The notes beneath the pieces are model-generated. The model did no database searches. It had not been told where the DNA came from and worked only from the letters and a program-made list of their open reading frames with translations. From Planctomycetia bacterium (GTDB lineage Bacteria > Planctomycetota > Planctomycetia > Pirellulales > PNKZ01), in the NCBI GenBank assembly GCA_021413845.1, contig JAIOPP010000009.1, forward strand, positions 1 to 33,206: a stretch of DNA of 33,206 bases, in the 5' to 3' direction. Position 1 is the stretch's first letter. Each line of letters starts with the position of its first letter. Both the position numbers and the translations under genes were made by a program. Below, one piece after another: positions 23,778 through 30,233 of this stretch.

Positions 23778-24349
23778 AGCATCGCGTCTTTCGAATCACC
23801 GGTGACGACATCGAGGATTTGCGCGATCGCATTCGCGACGAGGTGTCTATTGCGTCTTGGGATCGTTGGCTTCAAAACGCCAGCGAGCTTGATCCCCTCG
23901 TTCGCCGGATCGAGGCGGCGTTTGCGGGACAAACTCTCGACGACGGAATCGGACTGTTGGAGGCCCAGGGATTGGACGACTACGCCGGCGCGTCGGAACT
24001 TGCAGAATTACGTTCGAGAGATGAAGATGCCGACTGGCGCCGGATCGATTCGGAGACTCTCAATCACTGCTATGCTGCACCGACCTATCTCGATGCGCGC
24101 GGTTTTGTTTTCCATCTGCCGGCATTTCTGATCGCCGAACTTAGCGATACCTTCCACTATGGATTTATCGACCGCTTAGTCAGTGTTAATCGGGCACCTT
24201 CCGGATGGATCGACTTGTTGACCACGACTCAGCGCGATTCGTTAGTCGATACGCTGAAGCTGGTTTCTCTTCATCCCAGTTATCACGACAGATCCGCCGA
24301 CATCACTATTGCGATCGACCGGCTTCGCGGTACCCGGGACGAAGTATGA
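23774..24349 (+). CDS. DUF6714-like protein (cassette gene)
   Basis: This soluble 191-aa protein resembles DUF6714: an N-terminal helix region (DDIEDLRDRIRDEV, LVRRIEAAFAG), GIGLLEAQGLDDYAG, then SRDEDADWRRIDSETLNHCYAAPTYLDARGFVFHLPAFLIAEL (in consecutive parts), which is the family's most conserved block. It ends with a helical region (TTTQRDSLVDTLKLVSLH). The family is common in planctomycetes and has no known function. The ATG forms part of the integron right core GTTATGC, so translation starts at the cassette boundary; no ribosome site is visible. The stop is 7 nt before the next left core. Confidence 0.78.
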   Translation: MQHRVFRITGDDIEDLRDRIRDEVSIASWDRWLQNASELDPLVRRIEAAFAGQTLDDGIGLLEAQGLDDYAGASELAELRSRDEDADWRRIDSETLNHCYAAPTYLDARGFVFHLPAFLIAELSDTFHYGFIDRLVSVNRAPSGWIDLLTTTQRDSLVDTLKLVSLHPSYHDRSADITIAIDRLRGTRDEV

Positions 24350-24356
24350 TATTCTT

Positions 24357-24449
24357 GCATAACAATCGGATGAACCTGAGCCGGGCGATACCTACGTTCG
24401 CTTCGCTCATTAGGTCTATTCTCCGGCCCGGTTATCCCAATCGTTAGGC
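24357..24449 (+). other. attC recombination site (best example)
   Basis: The left core GCATAAC (24357-24363) and right core GTTAGGC (24443-24449) bracket 93 bp. The reverse complement of TAACAATCGGATGAACC is GGTTCATCCGATTGTTA, which matches GGTTATCCCAATCGTTA on the right at 13 of 17 positions without gaps. CCGGG/CCCGG extend the stem. The loop contains GTTCGCTTCGCTC. It has all the hallmarks of an attC site. Confidence 0.85.
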
Positions 24450-24467
24450 GTCGTAAGAGGTGCGCTC

Positions 24468-24788
24468 TTGGGCAGTTTGGAGTTCACGTGTGACTGCGGC
24501 ACAGGCTCGTTCTTGTCGTCAATTGACAACCGGTCCTATGTCGCCCATCTCATCACGGATCAGGAGTATGACGCTTTCTCAGGTATCGTAGACGACGCCA
24601 TTGAGAAATCCGGACCAACGCCGCGCGACAAGGACACGGCGTGCATGAGGTGGCGGAAGTTTCGGATGCCGAAGGCTTGGCAGTGCCCAAGTTGCGGCTC
24701 ACTGTACGTTGAGGCTCAAGACGGGCGACGGCATCGCTTCCTACCTGAATCGGAGGACGTGTCCAAGCAACTTTTCAAACGCCGTTGA
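24468..24788 (+). CDS. Small zinc-ribbon-like protein (cassette gene)
   Basis: The 106-aa product starts at a TTG (24468); there is no ATG or GTG in frame between the attC right core and this point, and AGAGG lies 7 nt upstream. Two cysteine pairs, CDCG near residues 8-11 and CPSCG near residues 73-77, could together bind one zinc ion, with SLYVEAQDGRRHRF after the second pair as in rubredoxin-like ribbons. The stretch between has an acidic helix (DQEYDAFSGIVDDAIEKSG). I recognise no named family. It starts 19 nt after one right core and its stop overlaps the next attC-like site. Confidence 0.65.
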   Translation: MGSLEFTCDCGTGSFLSSIDNRSYVAHLITDQEYDAFSGIVDDAIEKSGPTPRDKDTACMRWRKFRMPKAWQCPSCGSLYVEAQDGRRHRFLPESEDVSKQLFKRR

Positions 24789-24845
24789 CGACACGATACG
24801 CGGGGTAAAGGGTTTTATCAGGATCCTATTAACCACTAGTTAGGC
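24787..24845 (+). other. attC-like recombination site with degraded left core
   Basis: The right core GTTAGGC (24839-24845) is perfect. The site shares GGGTAAAGGGT-TTATCAGGATCC with 23719-23777. The left core, expected near 24787-24794, is degraded (GACACGAT in place of TAACAACT), so the outer stem is weak. It is clearly a paralogue of the 23719 site. Confidence 0.6.
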
Positions 24846-24868
24846 GGCAACAATCGCGTTGTTAGATC

Positions 24869-25183
24869 ATGAGCGACGAAGTCTTGATTTGGATCGGTTT
24901 GTTTTTCGTTGCGAGCTCTCCGTTTATTCTGGCCGTTGCGTTGCGGCCGTTCCTACCGCTTCCTCGGTGTAGGTTGATATGTCACGGACTTTCGGGCGTG
25001 CTGCTTCTTTTCTTGGGCGTGACATATCTTCTCGCCGCTCAGGCTTACAGTACCGCCGGCTACGATGACGGCAGCCAGGATATGTCAGCGTTCCTTCTTT
25101 CAGCGACAGCTCTAGTCGTGATACCGGAGAATCTCTTGCTCTGCGTGCTCTGGCGAAAAAGAAGTGAAAACGAATCCGCTTAA
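24869..25183 (+). CDS. Small membrane protein, unknown function (cassette gene)
   Basis: The 104-aa protein has three hydrophobic helices (residues about 5-26, 37-57 and 72-93). A short polar loop (AYSTAGYDDGSQDMS) separates the last two, and the tail is charged (WRKRSENESA). I recognise no family. The ATG is 24 nt after the right core and the stop is 5 nt before the next left core, a compact cassette. No ribosome site stands out. Confidence 0.6.
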   Translation: MSDEVLIWIGLFFVASSPFILAVALRPFLPLPRCRLICHGLSGVLLLFLGVTYLLAAQAYSTAGYDDGSQDMSAFLLSATALVVIPENLLLCVLWRKRSENESA

Positions 25184-25187
25184 AAAG

Positions 25188-25309
25188 GCCTAACCACGCG
25201 ATCCAGCCGGCCCGCAACACAAAGCGAATTAGCTCGTCGGCTTCGAGCGCGATAGACTCTTGGAGAGCCCGGTCGCTTCGAGCGGGCGGCTGATCACTGT
25301 TCGTTCGGC
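25188..25309 (+). other. attC recombination site
   Basis: The left core GCCTAAC (25188-25194) is perfect; the right core is GTTCGGC (25303-25309). Reverse-complementing the right end gives GCCGAACGAACAGTGATCAGCCGCCCG in two pieces that align with GCCTAACCACGCGATCCAGCCGGCCCG on the left: shared GCC-AAC, GATC and AGCCG-CCCG blocks with small bulges. Length 122 bp. Its right part is shared with 17462-17546. Last clear site before the tRNA. Confidence 0.8.
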
Positions 25310-25328
25310 GGCGAAGAGCGAGGCCCTC

Positions 25329-25742
25329 ATGCGGCATTTCAAGGAGCGCGGACGTTGCTTGCACCGTGACTCGTTGACGGTCGGTTGGGGTGAGTGCGTC
25401 CGTTACGTCGAGATTGGGGATGATCGGTACGCTGTTCGACAGGTCGAGGTCTACAGCATTGGTCGTGTGCTGAGGTACGACCGATCACATTGGTGTGATA
25501 GGTTTGGGCAACTCTTCGGGTGCCTGTTCAGCCACAAGCAGAAAGCCACAGACGCCCGACTCGGGGCAGAGGTCATCGAAGCCAAGGAGTTCGAGCGGGC
25601 TTGGCGTGAAGCTCTGAACTCGCCGATGTGGGAGCAGCAGGTACAGGAGTCGCTGGCGGCCAAGTGGGGAACGGTGCCTCACTGGCTTCAAGAGGCACAA
25701 GATGCCGAACAAGCCGCTGCACCTGACCGCGGCGGCAAGTAA
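25329..25742 (+). CDS. Hypothetical soluble protein (last cassette gene)
   Basis: The 137-aa protein starts at ATG 25329, 20 nt after the attC right core. An in-frame ATG at 25260 lies inside the attC site and is rejected. The N-terminal half is beta-like (DSLTVGWGECVRYVEIGDDRY, AVRQVEVYSIGRVLRYD); the C-terminal half is helical (LGAEVIEAKEFERAWREAL, WEQQVQESLAAKWGTVPHWL). I recognise no family. No attC site is recognised between its stop and the tRNA gene, so it may be the distal end of the array. Confidence 0.6.
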   Translation: MRHFKERGRCLHRDSLTVGWGECVRYVEIGDDRYAVRQVEVYSIGRVLRYDRSHWCDRFGQLFGCLFSHKQKATDARLGAEVIEAKEFERAWREALNSPMWEQQVQESLAAKWGTVPHWLQEAQDAEQAAAPDRGGK

Positions 25743-25965
25743 CACAACCAAAGATCAACGCTTCATCCGCCGACGCGGCAGGTGAGCGGGAACGTTCGCT
25801 GACCACGCGCTCGCAACCAAGCAAGCCTTGCGACGCAGGAAATATGTCAGTACGATGATTGGTCGAATATGACGGTTTACATGACATCGGCAAAATCGGA
25901 CCGCTTGGGAGGCAAGCAAGAAAGGACATAAGCGCAAGAGACGTAGACCGTTAGAGAAAGATGCT

Positions 25966-26047
25966 GGGGGGTAAGCGAATGGTTAGCGGCGACACTGGAA
26001 ATGTCGTGCCGAGCAATCGGTTGCGAGTTCGAATCTCGTGCCCTCCG
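25966..26047 (+). tRNA. tRNA-Ser(GGA)
   Basis: Read from the cloverleaf. The acceptor stem is GGGGGGT (25966-25972) with GCCCTCC (26040-26046), including G-T wobbles. The anticodon stem is CGACA/TGTCG (25990-25994, 26002-26006) with loop CTGGAAA, giving anticodon GGA at 25997-25999. A long variable arm (CCGA/TCGG) is typical of class II tRNAs. The T arm is GCGAG-TTCGAAT-CTCGT and the discriminator base is G. CCA is not encoded. At 82 nt it is short for tRNA-Ser because the D arm (GCGAATGGTTAGCGG) is small, so decay to a pseudo-tRNA is possible. Confidence 0.75.
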
Positions 26048-26059
26048 CTTTGAGATGAA

Positions 26060-26093
26060 GCCGGCAACACAAGGCGTTGCCGGCTTCTTTTTT
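26060..26093 (+). terminator. Rho-independent terminator after tRNA-Ser
   Basis: A perfect 9-bp stem, GCCGGCAAC (26060-26068) and GTTGCCGGC (26076-26084) with a 7-nt loop, is followed by TTCTTTTTT. It lies 12 nt after the tRNA 3' end. Confidence 0.92.
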
Positions 26094-26161
26094 GCGCCGA
26101 GTCCGTGTAGCGAATCGCCGAGGCATCTTCATCGGGCGCTTCGCTAATGCCGACAACCGCG

Positions 26162-26602
26162 TCACGTGCGGAAGTCGTCGAAACTTCCAGCGTTTGCAGG
26201 CGAACGGACGACATAGCCGATGATTTCATGAAACCATCCTTGGCATATCTTGAGGACGTATTCGGGCGTACCTCCCGCTCGGACTGTCAATATGCCTGAA
26301 GCGGTGTCAGGCATAAATTGGATGTCGATCGGAACTTCGCCTTCGTGGACAAGTTCACAACGCAACCACTTATAGAAGATTTCTTGGATCGGGCGGCACT
26401 CACCCCGAAATTCCACCGCCAAGTTCCCCGGCCGTTGGCGTGTAAGAAACGACTCGAAGCACTCGCGGTCACGAACCGAGCGGTTCGGATTTTCTCGTCG
26501 TGCCGTAGCCGCAACCGCGACCAGTGCATTCAAAAACGCACCCTCAAGTCGGCCGTGTTGCCAAAGAATCAAAGCATCGTCGACTCGATCGCGTATGCTC
26601 AT
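26162..26602 (-). CDS. Hypothetical soluble protein
   Basis: The 146-aa protein starts at ATG 26602 (MSIRDRVDDALILWQHG). It is mostly helical at first (RLEGAFLNALVAVAATARR), then has DRECFESFLTRQRPGN, VEFRGECRPIQEIFYKWLRCELVHEGEVPIDIQF (in pieces) and a beta-rich end (ILTVRAGGTPEYVLKICQGWFHEIIGYVVRSP). The YKWLRCELVHEG segment recalls HEPN-type or apolipoprotein-like conserved hypothetical proteins, but I do not assign a family. An in-frame ATG at 26698 is less likely because its extra 32 residues look non-coding. It is the only minus-strand gene between 7.5 kb and the window end. Confidence 0.65.
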   Translation of the reverse strand: MSIRDRVDDALILWQHGRLEGAFLNALVAVAATARRENPNRSVRDRECFESFLTRQRPGNLAVEFRGECRPIQEIFYKWLRCELVHEGEVPIDIQFMPDTASGILTVRAGGTPEYVLKICQGWFHEIIGYVVRSPANAGSFDDFRT

Positions 26603-26948
26603 AAGAGAATTTGAACTTTCGTGGTTAAAACAGGTCTCACTGCATCGAAGAGGCATTTCCAAATTCCGGCCGCTTCGCAGCGTCAAACAAGTTGTCAAAG
26701 CGGTTGTGAGGCGTTTTCATCATCCGATCAAGACCGGCGTCGTTCGGCGGATCGGTTCCGGTAGGTTTGACAATGCTAAAACAACCTTGCCACCATGCTA
26801 ATCGAGACAAATCGACATTCGCCGCCACAGCCCTGATCGCACCGTCAGCGGAAATTGCTCGGCCCCCATAGTTCCGATTATCTGCTTCACGAACTTGCTT
26901 GGTCGCATAGAATCGAGGGCGGGTCGGGTTCTTCGTCGGGGGTGTCGG
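26603..26948. other. 346-bp divergent intergenic region before the pilus operon
   Basis: It must contain the promoters for the minus-strand gene and for the Tad operon. I find no strong -35/-10 pair. A minus-strand frame crosses it but runs antisense into cpaF and shows no domain, so I do not call it. Confidence 0.5.
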
Positions 26949-28067
26949 ATGAAGTCGATCGAGATTTTTCGAGAAACGACGCGACATTTCCTCCGGCCCG
27001 TGTTGCCGTTGCTCGACGATCCGTCGGTCTCCGAAATTCTGATCAACGGCCACGACTCGATCTATTTCGAGCGGGCCGGGCGGTTGCATCGGGCCGAGGG
27101 AGTTCGGTTCGCCGACGACAGCGCCGTGCTGGCCGCGGCACGCAACATCGGCGAATTCGTCGGCCGCCGGGTCGATGCCGATACGCACAGCATGGACGCC
27201 CGCTTGCCCGACGGCTCGCGCGTGCATGTGATCGTGCCGCCGAGCTCGCGCAACGGCGTCTGCATCTCGATCCGCAAGTTTCAGAAATCGTCGTTTCGTT
27301 TGGAGTCGCTCGTCGAACGCGGCAGTCTGAGCGCAGCGGCCGCCGAATTCTTGCGCCTGGCCGTCCTGTTGCATAAAAATATCGTGATCGCAGGCGGCAC
27401 AGGGACCGGCAAGACCTCGATGCTCAACGCCCTCTCGGCCGCGATACCCGAGCACGAACGGATCGTCGTGATCGAAGATAGCTCGGAGCTACAGCTGCAT
27501 CAGCCCCATACGGTCTATCTGGAAGCCCAGCCGCCGCGGCTCGACGGGGGCGGCCAAGTGACGATTCGCGACCTGTTCGTCGACTCGCTCCGGATGCGGC
27601 CCGACCGGATCGTCGTCGGCGAGGTACGGCGGGGCGAGGCGCTCGATTTGATTCAGTCGATGCTTTCCGGCCACGCCGGTTCGCTGAGCACGGTGCATGC
27701 CAACACGCCGCGCGATGCCGCCATTCGGCTCGAAACGCTCTGCATGATGAGCGACGTCGCGCTGCCCGTCCATGTCGCCCGCACGCAGGTGGCCTCGGCC
27801 TTGCACTTGGTCGTCAACATTGCGCGGCTGAGTGATGGCTCGCGGCGCGTGTTTTGCATCAGCGAGGCGCTCGGGCTCGACGAGCAAAACCAATATCGCT
27901 TTCAAGACATTTTCCGCTTCCAACCTTCCGGCCGCGACGCCGCGGGCTCGATCCGAGGGAACCTCGCTTACATGGGTACCCGACCGACCTTCGCCGCCGA
28001 GCCTGAATTGCTCGGCCTGGGGGCCGAAGTTAAGCTAACGACCGAACTATTTTCGCCCAACCTGTAA
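26949..28067 (+). CDS. tadA: CpaF/TadA-type pilus secretion ATPase
   Basis: The 372-aa product is a type II/IV secretion ATPase of the CpaF/TadA group, which powers assembly of Flp pili at the inner membrane. The N-terminal domain includes PLLDDPSVSEILINGHDSIYFER (in pieces) and DARLPDGSRVHVIVPP. Walker A GGTGTGKT is at 149-156, followed by IVVIEDSSELQL, RMRPDRIVVGEVRRGEALD (GEVRRGEA at 224-231) and GHAGSLSTVHANTP. The C-terminus (about 320-372) is a non-conserved extension. ATG 26949 (MKSIEIFRETTRHFL) is preferred over ATG 26895, whose 18 extra residues are Arg-rich and atypical. It is the first gene of the pilus operon; tadB, tadC and tadZ are not in the window. Confidence 0.93.
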   Translation: MKSIEIFRETTRHFLRPVLPLLDDPSVSEILINGHDSIYFERAGRLHRAEGVRFADDSAVLAAARNIGEFVGRRVDADTHSMDARLPDGSRVHVIVPPSSRNGVCISIRKFQKSSFRLESLVERGSLSAAAAEFLRLAVLLHKNIVIAGGTGTGKTSMLNALSAAIPEHERIVVIEDSSELQLHQPHTVYLEAQPPRLDGGGQVTIRDLFVDSLRMRPDRIVVGEVRRGEALDLIQSMLSGHAGSLSTVHANTPRDAAIRLETLCMMSDVALPVHVARTQVASALHLVVNIARLSDGSRRVFCISEALGLDEQNQYRFQDIFRFQPSGRDAAGSIRGNLAYMGTRPTFAAEPELLGLGAEVKLTTELFSPNL

Positions 28068-28186
28068 CACTTCGCTCGCAGACGCGCTTTGCCTAGTTAG
28101 AGGTGATTCGAAGCCGCTCGAAGCAGGACACGAACACTTCGCCTAACCAAAATTCGGGACACGACTCTCTTACTTCGGGGTGCCTT

Positions 28187-28369
28187 ATGTCGAACGTTAT
28201 CAAGATGTTGCGCCGCTTGGATCAGGACGAAGACGGCATGGAAACGATGCAAGCCGTCATTATCTTCGGCGTGGCCGCGGTCGTGCTGGCGGTTATGTAC
28301 AAGATGAAAGACCAGATCTTCACCTGGGTGCGTGAAAAGCTCGGCGAGATGGGAATTACGGTCTCCTAG
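28187..28369 (+). CDS. Flp-like pilin, candidate major pilin
   Basis: The 60-aa protein has a short charged leader (MSNVIKMLRRLDQDEDG), then METMQAVIIFGVAAVVLAVMY as the hydrophobic pilin helix, and a basic amphipathic tail. Cleavage would be at Gly17-Met18, giving a 43-aa mature pilin. Flp pilins normally have Glu at position +5; here Glu is at +2 and Gln22 is at +5, so the fit is good but not perfect. ATG 28187 has a GGGGTG purine run upstream; an ATG at 28103 would add 28 residues unlike a leader. Its place between the ATPase and prepilin peptidase genes supports a pilin role. Confidence 0.75.
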   Translation: MSNVIKMLRRLDQDEDGMETMQAVIIFGVAAVVLAVMYKMKDQIFTWVREKLGEMGITVS

Positions 28370-28437
28370 AATCATGGTCTCCTAGCGGTAACGGCTTGTC
28401 GGCGCGCGGCGGCGATCTCGAAGAATGGGGGCGTAGC

Positions 28438-29220
28438 ATGTCTGCAACGATCGATTGGTCCCCCGCGCAACGGCCCACCGACCAGCAAGCCCAGGCCGGA
28501 AAGTCGACCGCCGACGCTCCGAAGCCTGTTCGTTCGTGGATCGTCGCAGGGCTGTATCCGCTTGCCGCCTTCGTGGTCGTGCCGCTCGTTGATCGGTGGG
28601 TGTCGAGCGGTACTGGAACTAATGCCGTAGGGGCTGCGGTTCCTTGGAACGGGAGCATGTTCGTCCTCCTGACCACGCTCCTCGCGGCGACCGTTTCCGA
28701 TCTGCGACAGCGCCGCATTCGCAACTCCCTCACCTACACGGCGTTCCTCTGGCTCGTCGCCTTGTCGGCGATGGCGACCCTCGCGGGGCCGATCGATCCG
28801 GCCGCGCCATCCCTATCGTGGTTCGAGCGCAGCCTGGTCGGCATTCTCCCTCTTGCCGAAACATTATCGGGTGCCGCGGTTTGCTTCGGCATCATGTTCT
28901 TCGTGTTCCTCCTGGCCGGCGCCGGCGGGGGCGACGTCAAGCTGTGCATGGTGATCGGCGCTGCGCTCGGCGTCGAGCAAGGGCTCACGGCGGTCGTCGC
29001 CTCGCATATCGCCGCCGGAGCCGCGGTGTTGTCGTGGGTCGTCGTCGTGCATGGCCCACTGCGCACCTTTAGCACGCTCGGTCGCACGGTCGGTTCGCTG
29101 CTGCTGCCCCTTTGGATCTCGCCCCCAAAGCGCGACGACGCCGGCTGGATGAAGTTTCCGCTGCCGATGTCGCCGTTCTTTTTGCTCGGCACCCTGTTCA
29201 CGTTGTGGATGCGTTCTTGA
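28438..29220 (+). CDS. Prepilin peptidase (A24 family, CpaA/TadV-like)
   Basis: The 260-aa polytopic protein has the two catalytic Asp motifs of A24 aspartic peptidases: VSDLRQRRIRNSLTY with Asp88, and GAGGGDVKLCMVIGAALG with Asp166 in the GxGD motif. An unusual N-terminal extension (residues 1-35, polar and Pro/Gln-rich) precedes the first helix. There are about six membrane helices. It would cleave the leaders of the neighbouring prepilins. No N-terminal methylase domain with CxxC motifs is present, as expected for the CpaA/TadV type. ATG 28438 follows a GGGGG run; TTG 28396 is less likely. It lies 68 nt after the pilin gene and 10 nt before the next. Confidence 0.88.
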   Translation: MSATIDWSPAQRPTDQQAQAGKSTADAPKPVRSWIVAGLYPLAAFVVVPLVDRWVSSGTGTNAVGAAVPWNGSMFVLLTTLLAATVSDLRQRRIRNSLTYTAFLWLVALSAMATLAGPIDPAAPSLSWFERSLVGILPLAETLSGAAVCFGIMFFVFLLAGAGGGDVKLCMVIGAALGVEQGLTAVVASHIAAGAAVLSWVVVVHGPLRTFSTLGRTVGSLLLPLWISPPKRDDAGWMKFPLPMSPFFLLGTLFTLWMRS

Positions 29221-29230
29221 TCGGTTCGCC

Positions 29231-29425
29231 ATGTCGCACCTCGAAAAACATCCCAGTTGGCCGAAGTCGCGAAACGCCGGCCGGCGCGGCTTCTCGGCGT
29301 TCGAGGTGGTCGTGCTGGTCGGCGTAACGTTACCTCTTTCCGTTGGGCTGTTTTTCTTGGCGCGCACCGCTTGCGGGCGACTGTTTCAAGTCATCGAGAC
29401 GCTCGTTTCTTGGCCCTCGCTCTAA
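29231..29425 (+). CDS. Short type IV prepilin-like protein (candidate minor pilin)
   Basis: The 64-aa protein has a basic leader (SRNAGRRG) and the classic prepilin signature Gly20-Phe21 with Glu25 at mature position +5 (GFSAFEVVVLVG), followed by a hydrophobic helix to about residue 46 and a short tail. The mature protein would be only 44 aa, the size of an Flp pilin, yet its cleavage site is of the type IVa kind. It starts 10 nt after the peptidase gene, so it is almost certainly its substrate. Whether it is a minor pilin or a pseudopilin is not clear. Confidence 0.7.
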   Translation: MSHLEKHPSWPKSRNAGRRGFSAFEVVVLVGVTLPLSVGLFFLARTACGRLFQVIETLVSWPSL

Positions 29426-29465
29426 CCGCAATACTTTCCTCCGCGTTCTCCCCGAGTCTTGAGCC

Positions 29466-30233
29466 ATGAACCCCTTTACCGAAATCTTCCGCTCGGTCGA
29501 GGTCGTCTGGTTGCTCTGGCTCCTGTCGATCGTGGGAGCCGGCTGGTGTTGGCGGGCAATCGCACGCTGCCCCGTTCGTCGCAGCCCGCGGGAGTTGGTG
29601 GCGTGCGAGGCCGGCGTCTCCTACACGCTCGGCTTCGTCATCACGATTCCGATCTTCGCGCTCTTGATCTGCCTCGTCGTCGATCTGTCGCTGATCCTCG
29701 TCACGAAGATCGGCACGATGTACGCCGCTTACGCAGCCGCCCGCTCCGCCGTCGTCTGGGCTCCTTCCGGCGTGGGCTCGGATGTCGTCGAGGCGAAAGC
29801 GCGACTTGCCGCCGTGCAAGCGATGACTCCTTTCGCGTCGGGCACCGCGGCCCATGCGCCGCAGATCGCGGTTCCGCCCGAGGCCGCGGAGTTCGTCGCC
29901 GCTTATCGGGCCTACGCTGCGAACCCCTTGAACGATGCCTATCTGACCTCCAAATATCGCTATGCGGCCTGGGCTTCGTCGCTCGAAGTCGCAGGGGGAA
30001 AAGTTCCCGCAGACAACCTTCGCCTCACGCTCGATTATCGAGCTCCGTTTCACTTGCCCGGAATCGGTCGTCTGCTCGGAGCACGGCAATCGGCCGATGG
30101 GCCGTTCGTCATGTCGGTTCGGAGCGTCGTCGAATTGGAAAGCCATGCCCCACACGGCCCTTCCGCCGCCGGCGGCACGACGACGAACGCTGCTCGTCCT
30201 TTAGGAATCAGCTATGTCCCGCAAGCCGACTAA
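29466..30233 (+). CDS. TadE-like pseudopilin/pilus assembly protein
   Basis: The 255-aa protein has two hydrophobic segments: residues about 13-33 (WLLWLLSIVGAGWCWRAIA) and the TadE-type helix about 53-79, preceded by CEAGVSY and followed by KIGTMYAAYAAARSAVVW, a typical TadE pattern with an Ala-rich amphipathic helix. The remainder is an extracytoplasmic domain with little recognisable sequence (PPEAAEFVAAYRAYA, NLRLTLDYRAPFHLPG). TadE-like proteins are processed pseudopilins needed for Flp pilus assembly. The first helix is an unusual addition. It overlaps the next gene by 20 nt. Confidence 0.75.
   Translation: MNPFTEIFRSVEVVWLLWLLSIVGAGWCWRAIARCPVRRSPRELVACEAGVSYTLGFVITIPIFALLICLVVDLSLILVTKIGTMYAAYAAARSAVVWAPSGVGSDVVEAKARLAAVQAMTPFASGTAAHAPQIAVPPEAAEFVAAYRAYAANPLNDAYLTSKYRYAAWASSLEVAGGKVPADNLRLTLDYRAPFHLPGIGRLLGARQSADGPFVMSVRSVVELESHAPHGPSAAGGTTTNAARPLGISYVPQAD

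Larger units (their letters stand above)
12996..25309 (+). mobile_element. Integron-like gene cassette cluster without visible integrase (CALIN-like)
   Basis: A run of attC-like sites separates plus-strand genes. Right cores (GTTRRRY-like) are at 12996, 13594, 16270, 16736, 17540, 18019, 22741, 23771, 24443, 24839 and 25303. Most units hold one gene starting 0-63 nt after a right core and ending at or near the next left core. Contents include membrane proteins, a YCII protein, a DUF6714-like protein and a zinc-ribbon-like protein, typical of chromosomal cassettes. No tyrosine recombinase gene is seen in the window. Boundaries are approximate; weaker sites extend leftward to about 10.8 kb. The section 13.6-16.2 kb has few recognisable sites. 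Confidence 0.7.

Noticed and set aside
7523-26000. Integron integrase or other tyrosine recombinase gene
   Set aside because: I looked for the Arg...His-x-x-Arg...Tyr pattern among the open frames and found none; the array has no visible integrase here.
25951-26229. Minus-strand open frame across the tRNA-Ser and terminator
   Set aside because: It overlaps the tRNA and its terminator completely; an artefact.
26637-27455. Minus-strand frame running from the 26.6 kb gap into the pilus ATPase gene
   Set aside because: Most of it is antisense to the clearly real CpaF/TadA gene. The part in the gap (about 26640-26900) has plausible composition but no recognisable motif, so a degraded gene remnant cannot be supported.
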